Shown: positions 49,141 to 60,700, numbered from the stretch's first letter. The stretch: DNA of 64,000 nucleotides from Mugil cephalus (GCF_022458985.1 NC_061789.1:4815501-4879500), one strand, 5' to 3'. Notes: a model not told the origin generated them from the letters alone. Numbers and translations: made by a program.

Positions 49141-49451
49141 TATGAAAACACTAACAAATGCTAATATGCTAATGGAGAACCAACTTAACATCCACATTAT
49201 AGCGTTCCTGCTTTTAACATGAAAGCATGGCCCCCTCAACTTTTTTCTTTTACATTAGTAATTTGCTTCCTTCCTGTGCTGTGACGTCATCTAGATGGTC
49301 AACAATGGAAAAAGTAGATAAAGTTTGCACTTCAATGAATTAACCTGACTAAAGATTCCCTTTTGCTTCCTCCTCCTCCCACTCTTTTGTTCCTTGTATA
49401 ACACATTTGTTTACAACTTGGGGAAAAACCCGCCTACTGACCTGACGAGGC

Positions 49452-49460
49452 TTTTAAAAG
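49452..49460 (+). promoter_or_regulatory. TATA-like box of plekhf-like copy B
   Basis: TTTTAAAAG lies about 80 bases upstream of the ATG, followed by the leader GTAGTCAGACTGCTCCACTG that is identical in copy C. Confidence 0.45.
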
Positions 49461-49531
49461 ATTCCCGCAGTGCAGGTAGTCAGACTGCTCCACTGCTCTG
49501 CACATGAAACACACACAGATACGTGTTCACC

Positions 49532-50514
49532 ATGATGGATCAGCGAAGCTTCAAGATGGAGAACCTCCAGCGTCTACGTGAAGTGGAGAATTCATTCGGC
49601 CCCTCAGGGGCTCCTTTGTTCAAGCCCAGTCGGATTCTGAGGGGAGAGGGTCGTCTGATGAAGCGAGGTCGCAAGAAGTGGCAGCCGAAGGCCTTCTTCC
49701 TCTTCAATGATGTTCTGGTGTACGGCAGCTTTGTTCTGAACGGCCGCTGGCACAAAAATCAGAAGATCATCCCTTTAGGTGAGAAACTGATTCTCAGTCA
49801 GACACAAACTATGCTTTGTTGATAAAGAGCTGTTATTTGAAACTAGTGGATCACAAGCTGCTTTGAGTCTGCACATAACCACTTGGTGTGAGCAAGGTCA
49901 TAGTATTTATCATGTGCTCTTCATTGGTTATTTCAGAGTCCGTCAAGCTGGAGGACATGGAGGACAGTGAGGAGGTCAAGCACCAGTGGTTGATCAGAAC
50001 ACCGTCCAAGTCCTTTTTTGTGTCCGCCACTTCGTACGAGGAGAAGCAGGCCTGGATGGAGCACATCCAAGAATGCCAGTCCGCTCTGCTGCTCTGTGGC
50101 AACCTCCAACCTGGCAAGAAATTTGCCGCCACCTGGATGCCGGATCAGGCCGCCTGCAAGTGCATGCGCTGCCTCAGGAGGTTCACCACCACCAACCGGC
50201 GACACCACTGCAGAAAGTGCGGCTTCATCGTCTGCAACTCTTGCTCCAGGCAGCGGACGGTGATCAGTCACATCCACCCGACCAAACAGCTGAGAGTCTG
50301 CGCGCTGTGCCACTTGAGGAGTGATGAGGAAGAAGAAGAAGAAGAAGTACACAATGTGTCTCGCCAGAGGGGAGACAGCACTGGAAACAGTAGCTCAGGG
50401 GAGGAGGAGTTCGCTTCATCCAGTGATGAAGAGGACGTTCAGGCCTGTCCTTCCAGCAGCTGGATGATTGCAGAGACAGGGACATATGTCTGCATGCTAC
50501 CAGGTCACCTGTAA
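49532..50514 (+). CDS. PH-FYVE protein, phafin/plekhf-like, copy B
   Basis: Exons 49532-49778 and 49937-50514 encode 274 residues. The start is the ATG of MMDQRSFKMENLQ, at the same place as in copies A and C. The frame runs further upstream, but only from a GTG. The domain layout is that of copy A: a PH domain with [19 protein letters not shown], then FYVE with [13 protein letters not shown] and all eight cysteines, then an acidic tail (EEEEEEEV, SSDEEDV). It differs from A at scattered residues only (for example SQRQ versus SCQR context, and FKPS for SKPG). The intron is just 158 bases, whereas A and C have 464 and 453. The missing part is the middle block those two share, so B has an intron deletion. 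It is expected to bind PI3P and act on endosomes. Confidence 0.9.
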
Positions 50515-50718
50515 ATACCTCAAGACTGTTACAGTCTCATTTAACAATAAGCTGTATCATAGCAAAGAGAACTCTACTGGATTGTGTTATTTAAAGAAAG
50601 GTGGAAGTTAACACTCTGTACATAGAAGAAGACACAAATGACCTCTAGATCTGAATCATTTTCATTTCATACCTGCTCTTATGCTGCTACTTTATCTGTA
50701 TTTATTATATTTATGAAC

Positions 50719-50724
50719 ATTAAA
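50719..50724 (+). terminator. poly(A) signal of plekhf-like copy B
   Basis: ATTAAA about 205 bases past the stop codon, in sequence inverted-identical to copy A. Confidence 0.5.
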
Positions 50725-50797
50725 GTGAGGATAATGAATCTGTGTCTGTTGTTATGATTGTCAATGCACCACTCTTGTGTCTTGATTCCAAAAACAG

Positions 50798-51370
50798 ATG
50801 ATTTTGCTTTACTTGAGTCTTTCCTTTTCATGCACCTTTCCGTTTCTAGCCTGCTACATTTCCTGTGAGTATCGGAGCTACATTTACCTGGTTTCTAAAT
50901 GTTATCCAAGCGAGGTAAACATTGACATGCAGCAAAATATAACTTGGCCAAAGGATAAATTGTACTTTCAAACCATCATGTATGTGTGAAAATTAACCCA
51001 AGAGTTCCATTTCAAGGCTTGTATTGGTAAGCAACAAAGCCCCAGCTGGTAGTTAGCTTAGCTTAGCCTAGCATACAGACATGACTCAGGGAAACAGAGT
51101 CTGCAAAAAAGACAACATAACATCGGTTTATTTCTTAGGCTACACTTTCTGGGCCTTTGTAATGTTATTCATATTTATTCCCGTTCAGTCCAACATGTCC
51201 GTCATGAAGCTATTTTGATCTTACATAATGTTTCATGAACATTCCCAGATGACTCATTTGAACTTTGATGATCTATGATTGCTAAACATGAGCTTGTCAA
51301 CATTCCTTTAGGCTCCATATTATCGTGATAACTTTAGCATGTAGCTGAAAGCAGCACAGCACGACTAGCG
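50798..51370 (+). repeat. 3' flank of plekhf-like copy B, duplicated
   Basis: Mirror of 42915-43560 (inverted). In parts it is a direct copy of 48235-48350. It includes TAGCTTAGC simple repeats at 51054-51072. Confidence 0.6.
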
Positions 51371-51477
51371 TAGGGTCAAAGTTTCAGTCGCCATTGTTAA
51401 AAGTGAAGCAAGAAGCGGAAACAGAAATGAACCTGATGTTATTGGTAGTGGTTGTTTTGACAGAGGAACACGCCGAC

Positions 51478-52318
51478 AGGCACAAGTTTAATGACTCAAA
51501 CGGTCTGGCTACATCGTAGGTTTACGGCATTTTAGGGGAAATTTTGAAACGGTTAGCCCTACAGTTGGTCAAGGAACCAGGAAAAAGCATCTTTTCATAG
51601 CGCCCACACGTATGGGAATTCTTTTTCTGGTGGTAATTGTACCGGAATGTGGTGTGATCTCTGTGAACATTTAAAAAAACGAAGCTTCCTGCACTTCTCA
51701 TTCTTTTATTTCTTGTATAACCTGTTTTCTGTCTTGGTGATACCCACTGCACCAACACCACCAGGAGGCTCTTTAATTAGTCCTCGTTAAGGCAACAGAC
51801 ACCTGGTTACTGTGACGACAGAGCCTCATCCAAAAAGTGGAGAATGCATTTGGTGCAGAAGTTTTTTTTTTCTCACTCAGAATAATTGCTGGTTTTGTTA
51901 CAGTATGAAGCTGTTATTTGTCAATTTATATGAATTTGTTAATTTTATCTGCACTGTAATTGTTGTTTTCTAGTTGCACTTTAATATGACCACAGGAAGA
52001 ATAGTCGCTGCCTCAGCTCGGTTCATGGGGATCGATAATAAAGAAATAAAGTGGAACCTTTGTGGCACCTGGTACAGCCTCGAAAAATAAATGAACGACA
52101 GCTACAGTTAGCATGCGCTAATCCATTAACCTTCATGATGTCTTATATGAACCACTCTCCACAGATGTGTAGAACAATTTTCAGCATAAATGTGTCTCAA
52201 ATTGTGACCCATTTCTGCAAAAATTTAAAGTTTGGAGTGACTGAATTAACACCTTCCTTTTCATGTTGTTTGTCAGACGCACTGATCGTGGACAGTCCTG
52301 TTCTCCAGGATGAACCAA
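51478..52318 (+). repeat. segmental repeat S2 of the plekhf-like array
   Basis: A near-identical direct copy of 45468-46312. It ends with GATCGTGGACAGTCCTGTTC in both. The high identity indicates a recent duplication or conversion event. Confidence 0.78.
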
Positions 52319-52319
52319 G

Positions 52320-53140
52320 CCAACGATGTACATAACAGAGCATCTGAGAGGAGGAAAAGGAGGCAGCATCCGGGGTCTAACAGCCACAAAGATATTGGAA
52401 CGTAAAGTAAGAAATTCATAAGTATACTGACATTTTGCCCAGACAGAAATTATACGACTAAATTATATATATATATTTTTATTACCTTAATTTGAATCCT
52501 ACAAGAGGTTTCTGTTCATGTGTGCTCTTCTAATGTGGTCTAATACGGCTACGTTTGAAGGCAGCGTTCAGCAATAGAGTGAAGTGATTCTTAAAAATGT
52601 TGATCTAGTCTTTTATTTAATTAATTAATTAATTAATCAACAGCTTTTTTCTTTTTTTAAATCTGAATGATGAACTAGCATAGCTTTATTTCTCTACATG
52701 TCAATCATCCACTTCACATTTCTGGTACTTTTAAATGTTTTTCTTCTTCAGAAATGGTTTACAGACAGAAACGCCCTTTCCCTGCACTGTGTAGTTCCCC
52801 GAACATTTCGCCATTTTATAACCGGAAGCGAAGTGTTTTTCCTGTGTATTCAAAGTGGAGCAAATACCTCACTCTGGCGGGGTGTCTCTAGCAAATGTGG
52901 CGTGACAGTATATTTTGGCACCAGGTAGCGTTGTGACGAAAGATGTTTGTGATGCTTAAAAACAGCCCGAGCCACTCGACCAGTTCAAGGAGTAGGGAAT
53001 ATTAACTCTCTTCAGGTTAACACCGCTTTTTTAGTTTGGGAAGTTCCCCCTTTGGTTTTTATGGGTTTGTCCCAAAACTTTTTTCTGGTTGATTTAGTCC
53101 CAGTATTGGTTCAGATGTCAGGGAAACATCATCCTACAAA
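52320..53140. other. noncoding spacer
   Basis: A/T-rich, with an ATTA simple repeat at 52617-52637. No exon is recognised. Confidence 0.4.
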
Positions 53141-53142
53141 TT

Positions 53143-53550
53143 ACCCTGAACAGGCTTAACATTATGACCACCTTGCCAATATTGTGTAGTGCCTCCAAAA
53201 TGGCTTTGTTAGTGGGGGGCCTCAAGGGGAGGGGAGGGGAGGGGAGTATCCCACTTTATGAGTTTGGGATCTAGTGAATTCGGAGGCCAGGTCAACACCT
53301 TGTGCTGTTCTTCATGTTTTTTTTTAGTTGTTCTTAAAACGTTTTTGTGTGACTGCCATTAAGGAGTGTCTTTGTTAAGGGGTGGGGGCGCCTGGTCTGG
53401 TCTAGGTGGGTGCTACATGTCTAAGTAACATCCACATGAATGAATGCCAGATCCAAAATTTTTTTCCAGCGGAACATTGAATTGTCAGGACGATCGACGT
53501 TATTCACTTCTCCTTTCAGTGGTTTTAATGTTGTGGCGTATGTGTGTGTA
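53143..53550. mobile_element. Tc1-like transposon, short internally deleted copy (MITE-like)
   Basis: Same family and build as 2988-3409. It has a left end ending in TTAACATTATGACCACC, shared internal text (GAGGCCAGGTCAACACCTTG, GGTGGGTGCTACATGTCTAA, GTAACATCCACATGAATGAA) and a right end CAGTGGTTTTAATGTTGTGG. An AGGGG pentamer expansion (53226-53246) has arisen inside. No transposase frame. A fossil. Confidence 0.75.
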
Positions 53551-53983
53551 CGATGTTTGAGTTTATTTTTTTAAATAAAATGCCTGAAATACGAACACTA
53601 CGACATTTCTTGCAGCCTCAGCTGTACTTTTCTTTGCACCCATTATCAAATGCTAATATGCTAATATGCTAATGGGGAACGTTGCAAACATTGAACCAGT
53701 TAAATATCCATGTTATCATCTCATCATGTTCCTGTTGTTAACAACATTTATGAAAAGTGATAATACTCGTTACGCAGAGCTGCAACTTTCACTGGTGTGA
53801 TATTGAGTTCGATTGATAGCAGGTGATTTCCTGTGCTGTGACGTCATTCGGACTGTCAGTAATGGGAAACCTAGCTACAATTAAAAGCTTTAGATTTCCT
53901 TTTGCTTCCTCCTCCTCCCACTTTCTTGCTCCTTGTGTAACATGTTTGTTTATCACCCGGCGAAAACCCGCCTACCAACCTGC

Positions 53984-53990
53984 CGTTAAA
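53984..53990 (+). promoter_or_regulatory. TATA-like box of plekhf-like copy C
   Basis: GTTAAAAAG lies about 80 bases upstream of the ATG. It is followed by the same GTAGTCAGACTGCTCCACTG leader as in copy B. Confidence 0.4.
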
Positions 53991-54064
53991 AAGACTCCTG
54001 CAGAACAGGTAGTCAGACTGCTCCACTGCTCTGCACATGAAACACGCACAGACATCTGGTCACC

Positions 54065-55330
54065 ATGATGGATCAGCTAACATTTAAGAGGGAGAACCTG
54101 CAGCGTCTGCATCAAGTGGAGAATTCATTCAGACCTTCAGGGGCTCCTTTGTTCAAGCCCGGTCGGATTCTGAGGGGAGAGGGTCGTCTGATGAAGCGAG
54201 GTCGCAAGAAGTGGCAGCCGAAGGCCTTCTTCCTCTTCAATGATGTTCTGGTGTACGGCAGCTTCGTTCTGAACGGCCGCTGGCACAAAAATCAGAAGAT
54301 CATCCCTTTAGGTGAGAAACTGATTCTCCTGGAGTTAACTCTCTATCAGTCAGACACAAACTATGTTCATAAAGAGCTGTTATTTGAAACTGGTGGATCA
54401 GAAGCTGCTTTAAGTCTGCACATAACCCCTGGCTGAATGAGCTTAAATTAACTGCAAACACACTTGTCACGTTGTTTATTGCGTTCGCTGATCTTAGTTA
54501 GAAACTATCTGACACTTTGCATGTGACAGGACTCAGCGTAGACAAAGGCCTCAGCGCAGACAGGTTGAGTAGGTAGTTTCCCAACGTGACTATTGTGTGT
54601 CCACAGTTGTGAAAGAATGTGCTCAAATCTCAAATGCATCTTGGTTGCGTTCACACTTGTACTTAAAGCCGCCAGCCTGGGATCAGACCACCTAGGACAC
54701 ATGTTAATACTTGGTGTGAGCAAGGTCATAGTATTTATCATGTGATCTTCATTGGTTATTTCAGAGTCCATCAAGCTGGAGGACATGGAGGACAGTGAGG
54801 AGTTCAAGCACCAGTGGTTGATCAGAACACCGTCCAAGTCCTTTTTTGTGTCCGCCGCTTCGCACGAGGAGAAGCAGGCCTGGATGAAGCACATCCAAGA
54901 ATGCCAGTCCGCTCTGCTGCTCTGCGGCAACCTCCAACCTGGCAACGAATTTGCCATCACCTGGATGCCGGATCAGGCCGCCTGCAAGTGCATGCGCTGC
55001 CTCAGGAGGTTCACCACCACCAACCGGCGACACCACTGCAGGAAGTGTGGCTTCGTCGTCTGCAACTCTTGCTCCCGGCAGCGGACGGTGATCAGTCACA
55101 TCCACCCGACCAAACAGCTGAGGGTCTGCGCGCTGTGCCACATGAAGAATGGCGAAGAGGAAGATGATGATGACGTGTCTCGCCAGAGGGGAGACAGCAC
55201 TGGAAAGAGCTCAGGGGAGGAGGAGGTTGCTTCATCCAGTGACGAAGAGGAGGCACAGGCCGACGCTTCTGATGGCTTGATGACTGTGCCGACGGGCCAA
55301 TACGTTTACCTACCACCAGTTATTCAGTGA
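54065..55330 (+). CDS. PH-FYVE protein, phafin/plekhf-like, copy C
   Basis: Exons 54065-54311 and 54765-55330, with a 453-base GT/AG intron, encode 270 residues. The PH and FYVE domains match copies A and B ([39 protein letters not shown], all eight zinc cysteines). Differences are concentrated after the FYVE: MKNGEEEDDDDV replaces the longer Glu run, and the last 30 residues diverge (ending YLPPVIQ rather than PGHL). Its 3' flank also differs from those of A and B. The intron is about 97% like that of copy A by eye, so A and C were linked by recent duplication or gene conversion even though A lies 9 kb away in inverted orientation. It is likely an endosomal PI3P-binding adaptor like the other copies. 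Confidence 0.9.
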
Positions 55331-55583
55331 ACGCTTAAAGACTGCTGCAGTTATGTCAAACAAGAAACTGTATTATGACAAAGAGAACTGGACTTGATTC
55401 TGTTACTTAAAGACAGATGTGAATGGATTAAGTCCTGTAAATAATGATGTATTTTATATGTACATGTTTCTTTATTCTGCACATAGAATCAGTCACTGTT
55501 TACATGTTTTTTTTTAAAAAAGTATTTGCACTTAACACTTTTTCTTTTTTCTGACACATTATCTTTATATCATAACTGTGAAA

Positions 55584-55589
55584 ATTAAA
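55584..55589 (+). terminator. poly(A) signal of plekhf-like copy C
   Basis: ATTAAA about 255 bases past the stop codon. A second AATAAA occurs at about 55650. Confidence 0.5.
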
Positions 55590-55859
55590 GTCTAGTGAAT
55601 GTACGTATGAGCATTGAAGCACCAATCTCATGCTTTCTGGCTCAATTCCAATAAATGTGAGCTGCTTATATTTTACTTGGATGTTTTCTTTTTTTTTTTT
55701 TTACTTCTACTCCACTAAATGTACGTGGGAAATAATTATACTTCTTTATCTGCCACCTTTAAATGCTAGTAAATTTCTGCAAAGGTTTCTTCACACTTAA
55801 AACAAACGTGAGGGCTTAAAAACAAAGAAAAAATCACTCAGTAAATGGAGGAAAGACAA

Positions 55860-56125
55860 CGTTTATTTGTCACATTTACGGAAATTCCTTTTTCACAGTA
55901 GCGCAGACTTAGGTACGAAATACATATATATATAAAAAACAATAAAAGACAGTATTAAATTTGAAATATTGCACAAAATATATAAGAATATACAGTACTT
56001 TGACAGTGTTGGCAGGGAATTTAAAAAATTTAAAAAAAAAGGAATATAGTATAATTGCTAGAATACGTGGACAATGAGGTAATTAGTGCAAGAAAGCACA
56101 TTATTGTGCAAACGAATCTGTAAAA
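55860..56125. repeat. non-LTR-type tail repeat
   Basis: GTTTATTTGTCACATTTACG, AAATTCCTTTTTCACAGTAG and later TATTGCACAAAATATA text resemble a 3' tail common to fish retroposons. No reverse transcriptase is attached. Confidence 0.45.
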
Positions 56126-56659
56126 AGGACAAAACTGGTCATAAAGACAAATAATCATCAATTGCAGTTAAATGCAACAAATTATTTTTATTCAATCATT
56201 TTTAATTAAGAGTTGACAAAAAACTCTTTATCGTCGACGTAAAAACAAACATCGATGGACGAGAATAGCGAGAAACGCTTCCCAAGGACATGTTTAACTC
56301 CCCTGAAGGTGTTAAAATTTTCAGCAGCAAGGAGGAGGAGGGGGGGTATGCATAAAGCAACTGTTACACAAGTCTTTTAACCTGTCAAGAGTTCATGGGA
56401 GAGCGCCAAAAACACATTACATCTCGTCTAGGGTTTGTTTGAAGCAGCGTGAGAGCAACTAGAGGAGGGGTTCTTTGGTCTGGTGAGGAAATAATGGAGC
56501 TTTATGACCATCAGACCAGACCCTTGTTGTTTGACAAACACCAAATACGTGGAAAATGAATGAGAATTCCAGCTTAAACTTCAGTCTATTTACCAGCAGT
56601 GACAATGACCTGAAGTAGACAGAGAAAGCTACACACACACACACAGTTTAATGACAACA

Positions 56660-56960
56660 AGGTGGATGTTTTGGATCCCCCAGACCTCAATACGATGAAG
56701 AATTAGTGGCCGGACTTGAAAAGGCCCCTTGACATCTGATTAACATGCAACCTCACAGAGCTTGAGCCGTTTTGCAAAAAAAAGTGGAACTGACACAATG
56801 AAACTGTCCAGATGTGCAGGGCTGATTAAGATGAGTCCACACGGACTCAGTGCTGTGATTGCAGCCAAATTGCATCCCGTAAATACTGACTTGACGGGGG
56901 TGGCTGCCAGTGCGATCATCTGTTTTACTTTTACTGCAATCACTGCAGAATTGTGATTTT
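56660..56960 (+). pseudogene. Tc1-like transposase C-terminal relic
   Basis: The plus strand reads like the end of a Tc1-type transposase: a degraded PDLN-P-E region near 56680 (CCCCAGACCTCAATACGATG), then CAACCTCACAGAGCTTGAGC, then LSRCAGLIKMSPHGLSAVIA close to the usual end of such proteins. The reading frame is broken in at least one place and has no start. This is a fossil DNA transposon fragment in intergenic DNA, from a different family than the short copies at 2988 and 53143. Confidence 0.72.
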
Positions 56961-56964
56961 AAAT

Positions 56965-58300
56965 GGGCTGCATGCAAATAAGCATATTTATTTTCAAAAT
57001 AAAAGCACAACTGTTCTGATTTGATTTGTCTTGAAGTTTGTTATCTAATCACAGTCGATCTGTGGTGCTTTGATGTGAGGGTGAGGGGAGGGCTTTTGCG
57101 GTAACAGAAGGGAGGGTGAGTGGTTTACTGTAAAAAAAACCTCCAGGTGTCTTTTTTGATTGACACAACCCAACAATCTTCACCTGCTCTCGAGTTTTTC
57201 ATGTTTTCATTCAAACTTGTGTTCAGTGGAACCGGTACGACGCTTATCTCCTCTGTCTGCTATGTGAACAAAGGGTTATCTCTTAGCGAGTCCTGTCACT
57301 GTGAATCATTTCTCAGAAAGTCGAGTCAAACTGGTTTTTATTCTCGGCTCATGGAACAAGGAGGTATTGTCTCGCTCCTTAAAATAGACCCTCCCGCCCC
57401 TCCCATAACCCATAACCCACAACACAGCACTATTTATGACTGTATGATTAAACTTTCCGTCTGATGACCGAGAACGACCTCTTTTTTGTTTTTTTTGATC
57501 AGTCAACCGATGCAGAAGTGGTTGAACCACTATTTACTTTCCACTGTGATATAATACAGGTATAGAGGTGCTAGAAGAACACATGCAAAGGGAAGAAAAT
57601 ACATAGAAATAGCTCAGTTGAATGAGTTGTTGTTTGCAGCTGCATTTTTGATCAATGTACCAATGTACCAGTGTTTTTGATAAATTTAAGAACATGTGAT
57701 ACACAACGTGCATACAATACTAAAATACATCATATGGCTTATTTCCATTGCGATCAGTGAGGTTTCGGGCAGTAAGCAGGCAGGAAAGGTATATGAAATG
57801 CTACTTATACTTCACTTTTTTTGTTTTAAAATAAAAAAAAAATAAAAAAATGAAAAATCAAAAGAATATGTAAAACACACAATTTTGTTTACCCAGACGA
57901 GACACATTCCAAACTAAATGATATGTCATTATGCTAATTTGCTCAGAATCCACTTCTGTTTTTCTTTTAAACTGAACAGAGAAAGAGCAGATTTAATTTC
58001 ATTGGGGATTTTGTTCCACTCCTCTACCCCAGTGTGGAGGAATGTACTCCTTCCTACTTCGCTTTTAGCATTAGGTTATTAAATTAAAGAATTTGGACAT
58101 TGCAGCTTGTAAAACTTTAAAAACCATAATGAGTTTTACCGGTGGACTCTACCTTCACCAGGACGACTCGTCAGAGATTTTTGAAGCTTTTCTTTATTTA
58201 TTTTTTGTTAAACCACTATACCATGTTAAACAGGTGTAGTCAAAGTGGCGTTGGACAAAAAATAATAGCTAATGTCCTCGTGGTGTCCTTATCACTGAGA
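56965..58300. other. noncoding stretch
   Basis: No host exon is seen. 57950-58140 (GATTTTGTTCCACTCCTCTA...) resembles repeat DNA often linked to fish L2/Rex-type LINEs and may belong with the relic that follows. A-rich runs lie at 57828-57850. Confidence 0.4.
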
Positions 58301-58309
58301 TGTTAACTT

Positions 58310-59345
58310 AATTTAGTTTAGTTTATTTATTTCAAACATTCAAAAGAAAAGAAATGCATCAAATGCATATACAATTGAAAAAGAAACAAAAGACAGAAAA
58401 ATAAAAATACTTTCAATAAGTAACATAAATTAATGGTAATGTTAGAAAAGGAGTTGATGGAAGCAACATGACGTATTAATGTGTCATTATTCAATGTTTT
58501 CTTCCTCCTCTGCTCAAGCAATAATAACAAAAACAACAACGGTAATGTTTAAAATGTTTTACATATATTCTTGCCAGGTTTTTAATCTTTGCGTGGACCT
58601 TCCCGATGAGAAGACGGGTCATAATCTCTCCGGTCATACTTTGATCTAATTCACATCTAAGATAAGTAACAGAACACTTCATTATTGTTCTATTACATTC
58701 TACATTAATGCTAGCGTCATCATCGAACCAAAAACAGCACATTAAGATTTGCCTATGTGCAAGGATAAATTATTATCACATAGCCAGCTTCTTATATTTT
58801 GAAGTTTGTTTGTTGTTGTTTTTTTACTGTTCATCATCAGCATAGAAAAATAAAGGACATGTGCAAGCTGCCTCCAGATATTTTAAATACAATGAAAATC
58901 AATAAAGGACCAAGAATGCATCCTTGCGGGACACCGCAGGTAAGAGTTTTAGGCTAAGAAAGCTAACCTCCCACATCCACCCTATGGACATGACTGAATC
59001 CATTTCAAGGCCTCCTTATTAAAACCTATGGCTTTTAGATTGTACGTTGATATCTGCTGGTCTGCAGTATCGAATGCTTTTTGCAAGTGAAGCATTACCA
59101 TTCCACAATACTTGCCACTGTCAATTTCATTTTTAATGAGTGAATGAATCAGTTAGATAAATCATGCATGTCTCAGTTGAATACGAATAAAACCTGACTG
59201 AAAGTCATGTAAAATATTAAACTGGTGAACATATTTAGAAATCTGCTCATGTAGAGCTCTTTCTAAAACTCAGAACACTTCATATAGACACAGGCCTGTA
59301 GTTACTCTGTTTAACCTTGCTGCCCTTTTTATATAAAGCAGTAAC
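58310..59345 (-). mobile_element. LINE relic (L2/Rex-type reverse transcriptase)
   Basis: On minus, reverse-transcriptase landmarks appear in order. SNYRPVS lies near 59300, VLERALHEQISKYV near 59250 and QSGF near 59190. CGMVMLHLQKAFDTADQ is near 59080-59120, LKAIGF near 59040 and CGVPQGCILGPLL (after correction of codon drift by eye) near 58910-58940. LRCELDQSMTGEIM falls in the frame at 58491-58742. The copy is 5'-truncated, and its frame is broken by several stops and shifts, so it is dead. It ends near a T/A-rich stretch at about 58310-58340. Confidence 0.78.
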
Positions 59346-59562
59346 TCAGACTTTTTTTTTTAATTCTTGGGGAACTTTAAATTGGGGGATTGAGAGTTTT
59401 TTTGATTTATGCAAAATTAGACGAGTTGCTTCACAAATCTGACAGAAAATGCACCTGATTCATTGTTTACAACTCCACAATACAACTTGCTGATTCTGTA
59501 AACATTCACAGTGATTGACTTTTGGAGCTGGAAAGAAAGCAGAACTTTTAACAATCACAATG

Positions 59563-59576
59563 GCGACACCTGCTGG
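59563..59576 (-). promoter_or_regulatory. candidate CTCF site
   Basis: CCAGCAGGTGTCGC on minus matches CCASYAGRKGGCRS at 13 of 14 positions. Its orientation faces the plus sites at 19956 and 20443. Confidence 0.45.
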
Positions 59577-59579
59577 CAG

Positions 59580-60700
59580 AAAGTGAATAATGCAATTCAT
59601 TTATCGCTGGCTGCAGGATATTAATTCAGTGACTGAAAGGTTAAATTATGTAAAGGTTTGGAACAATACCCGCGGCTCAATTTGAATAATAGCATTATAT
59701 TATTATGACAAGTCGCTTCAAGTACAAAGCTTAATAATAAAAGAGAACGAAGAAAATATTTAACACCTACTTAAAATGAATGTGGAATTAAATTGTCCAG
59801 AGTTATTGCAGGGACGTCAAAAGTATATACTCACAGCCTACGCAAGTAAAAGTAGTAAAAGTAGTACCACAGAAAGCAAAAAGACATTGAGTCGACATTT
59901 ATTTATCCACTTCAAGCTAAAACATCTAATCCGACCAAAATTCAACATTGAATAAATATATTTTGCTTTCAAAAGTCAAAAATACTCAGACCTACTGATT
60001 ATTCCATGAAGTCACTTGGAGTCACTTTCAGCATATGAACCTTTAAACAATGTGTAGCATTATTTGATGGATAGATAAGATAGATAAAGCTTTACTGTCT
60101 GCCCCATATTGTGGCAGCAATTAATCTTTGACGGGACTCAGCGGGCACATACACTTCATACAGAAAAACATACATACACATAATAAAAGACACACATCCA
60201 AAAACAATAACAGCCTATTTAATATTGTGGCTTTCCAGTTATTTTACTGGTGGGTTGAGGGGGAATGAGGGGGAGTTTTGTTTTATGTTTGATGGTGAGA
60301 AAGTTGTACCAGGATGAAATATCGAAGAAGAGAATTGAATCAAAAACATATGAAAACCACCAAAACTCATTGAGCTGTGTTAGGAGTCGCTCTGCGCAGG
60401 ACATAGCGCCCCCATGAACAACCACAAATAAATATTTAATTATAAACTTGTTGCTAGTACTGTGCAATTGTAGTTCATGGTTAAATTAATTGTGCCTAGC
60501 AAAGCCTAGCTCATGGCAACTGAGGTCACTGCAGACCGTTGCACAATCGTAAAATAGAGAATATATAAAATAACTACATGTTACACACATATATTAATAC
60601 TTGCGTGTAATAAACCGGTATTTTAAATTAACACGCCAATTATTTTATATATTTAATTCAAAATTCGTCTTAAATTGTCGATTATTTCTGACGTAGCATC
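59580..60700. other. noncoding stretch upstream of wbp11
   Basis: It holds a GATA-type microsatellite with a retroposon-tail-like segment (60062-60190, GATAGATAAAGCTTTACTGT). A/T-rich unique DNA makes up the rest. No host exon is recognised. Confidence 0.4.
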
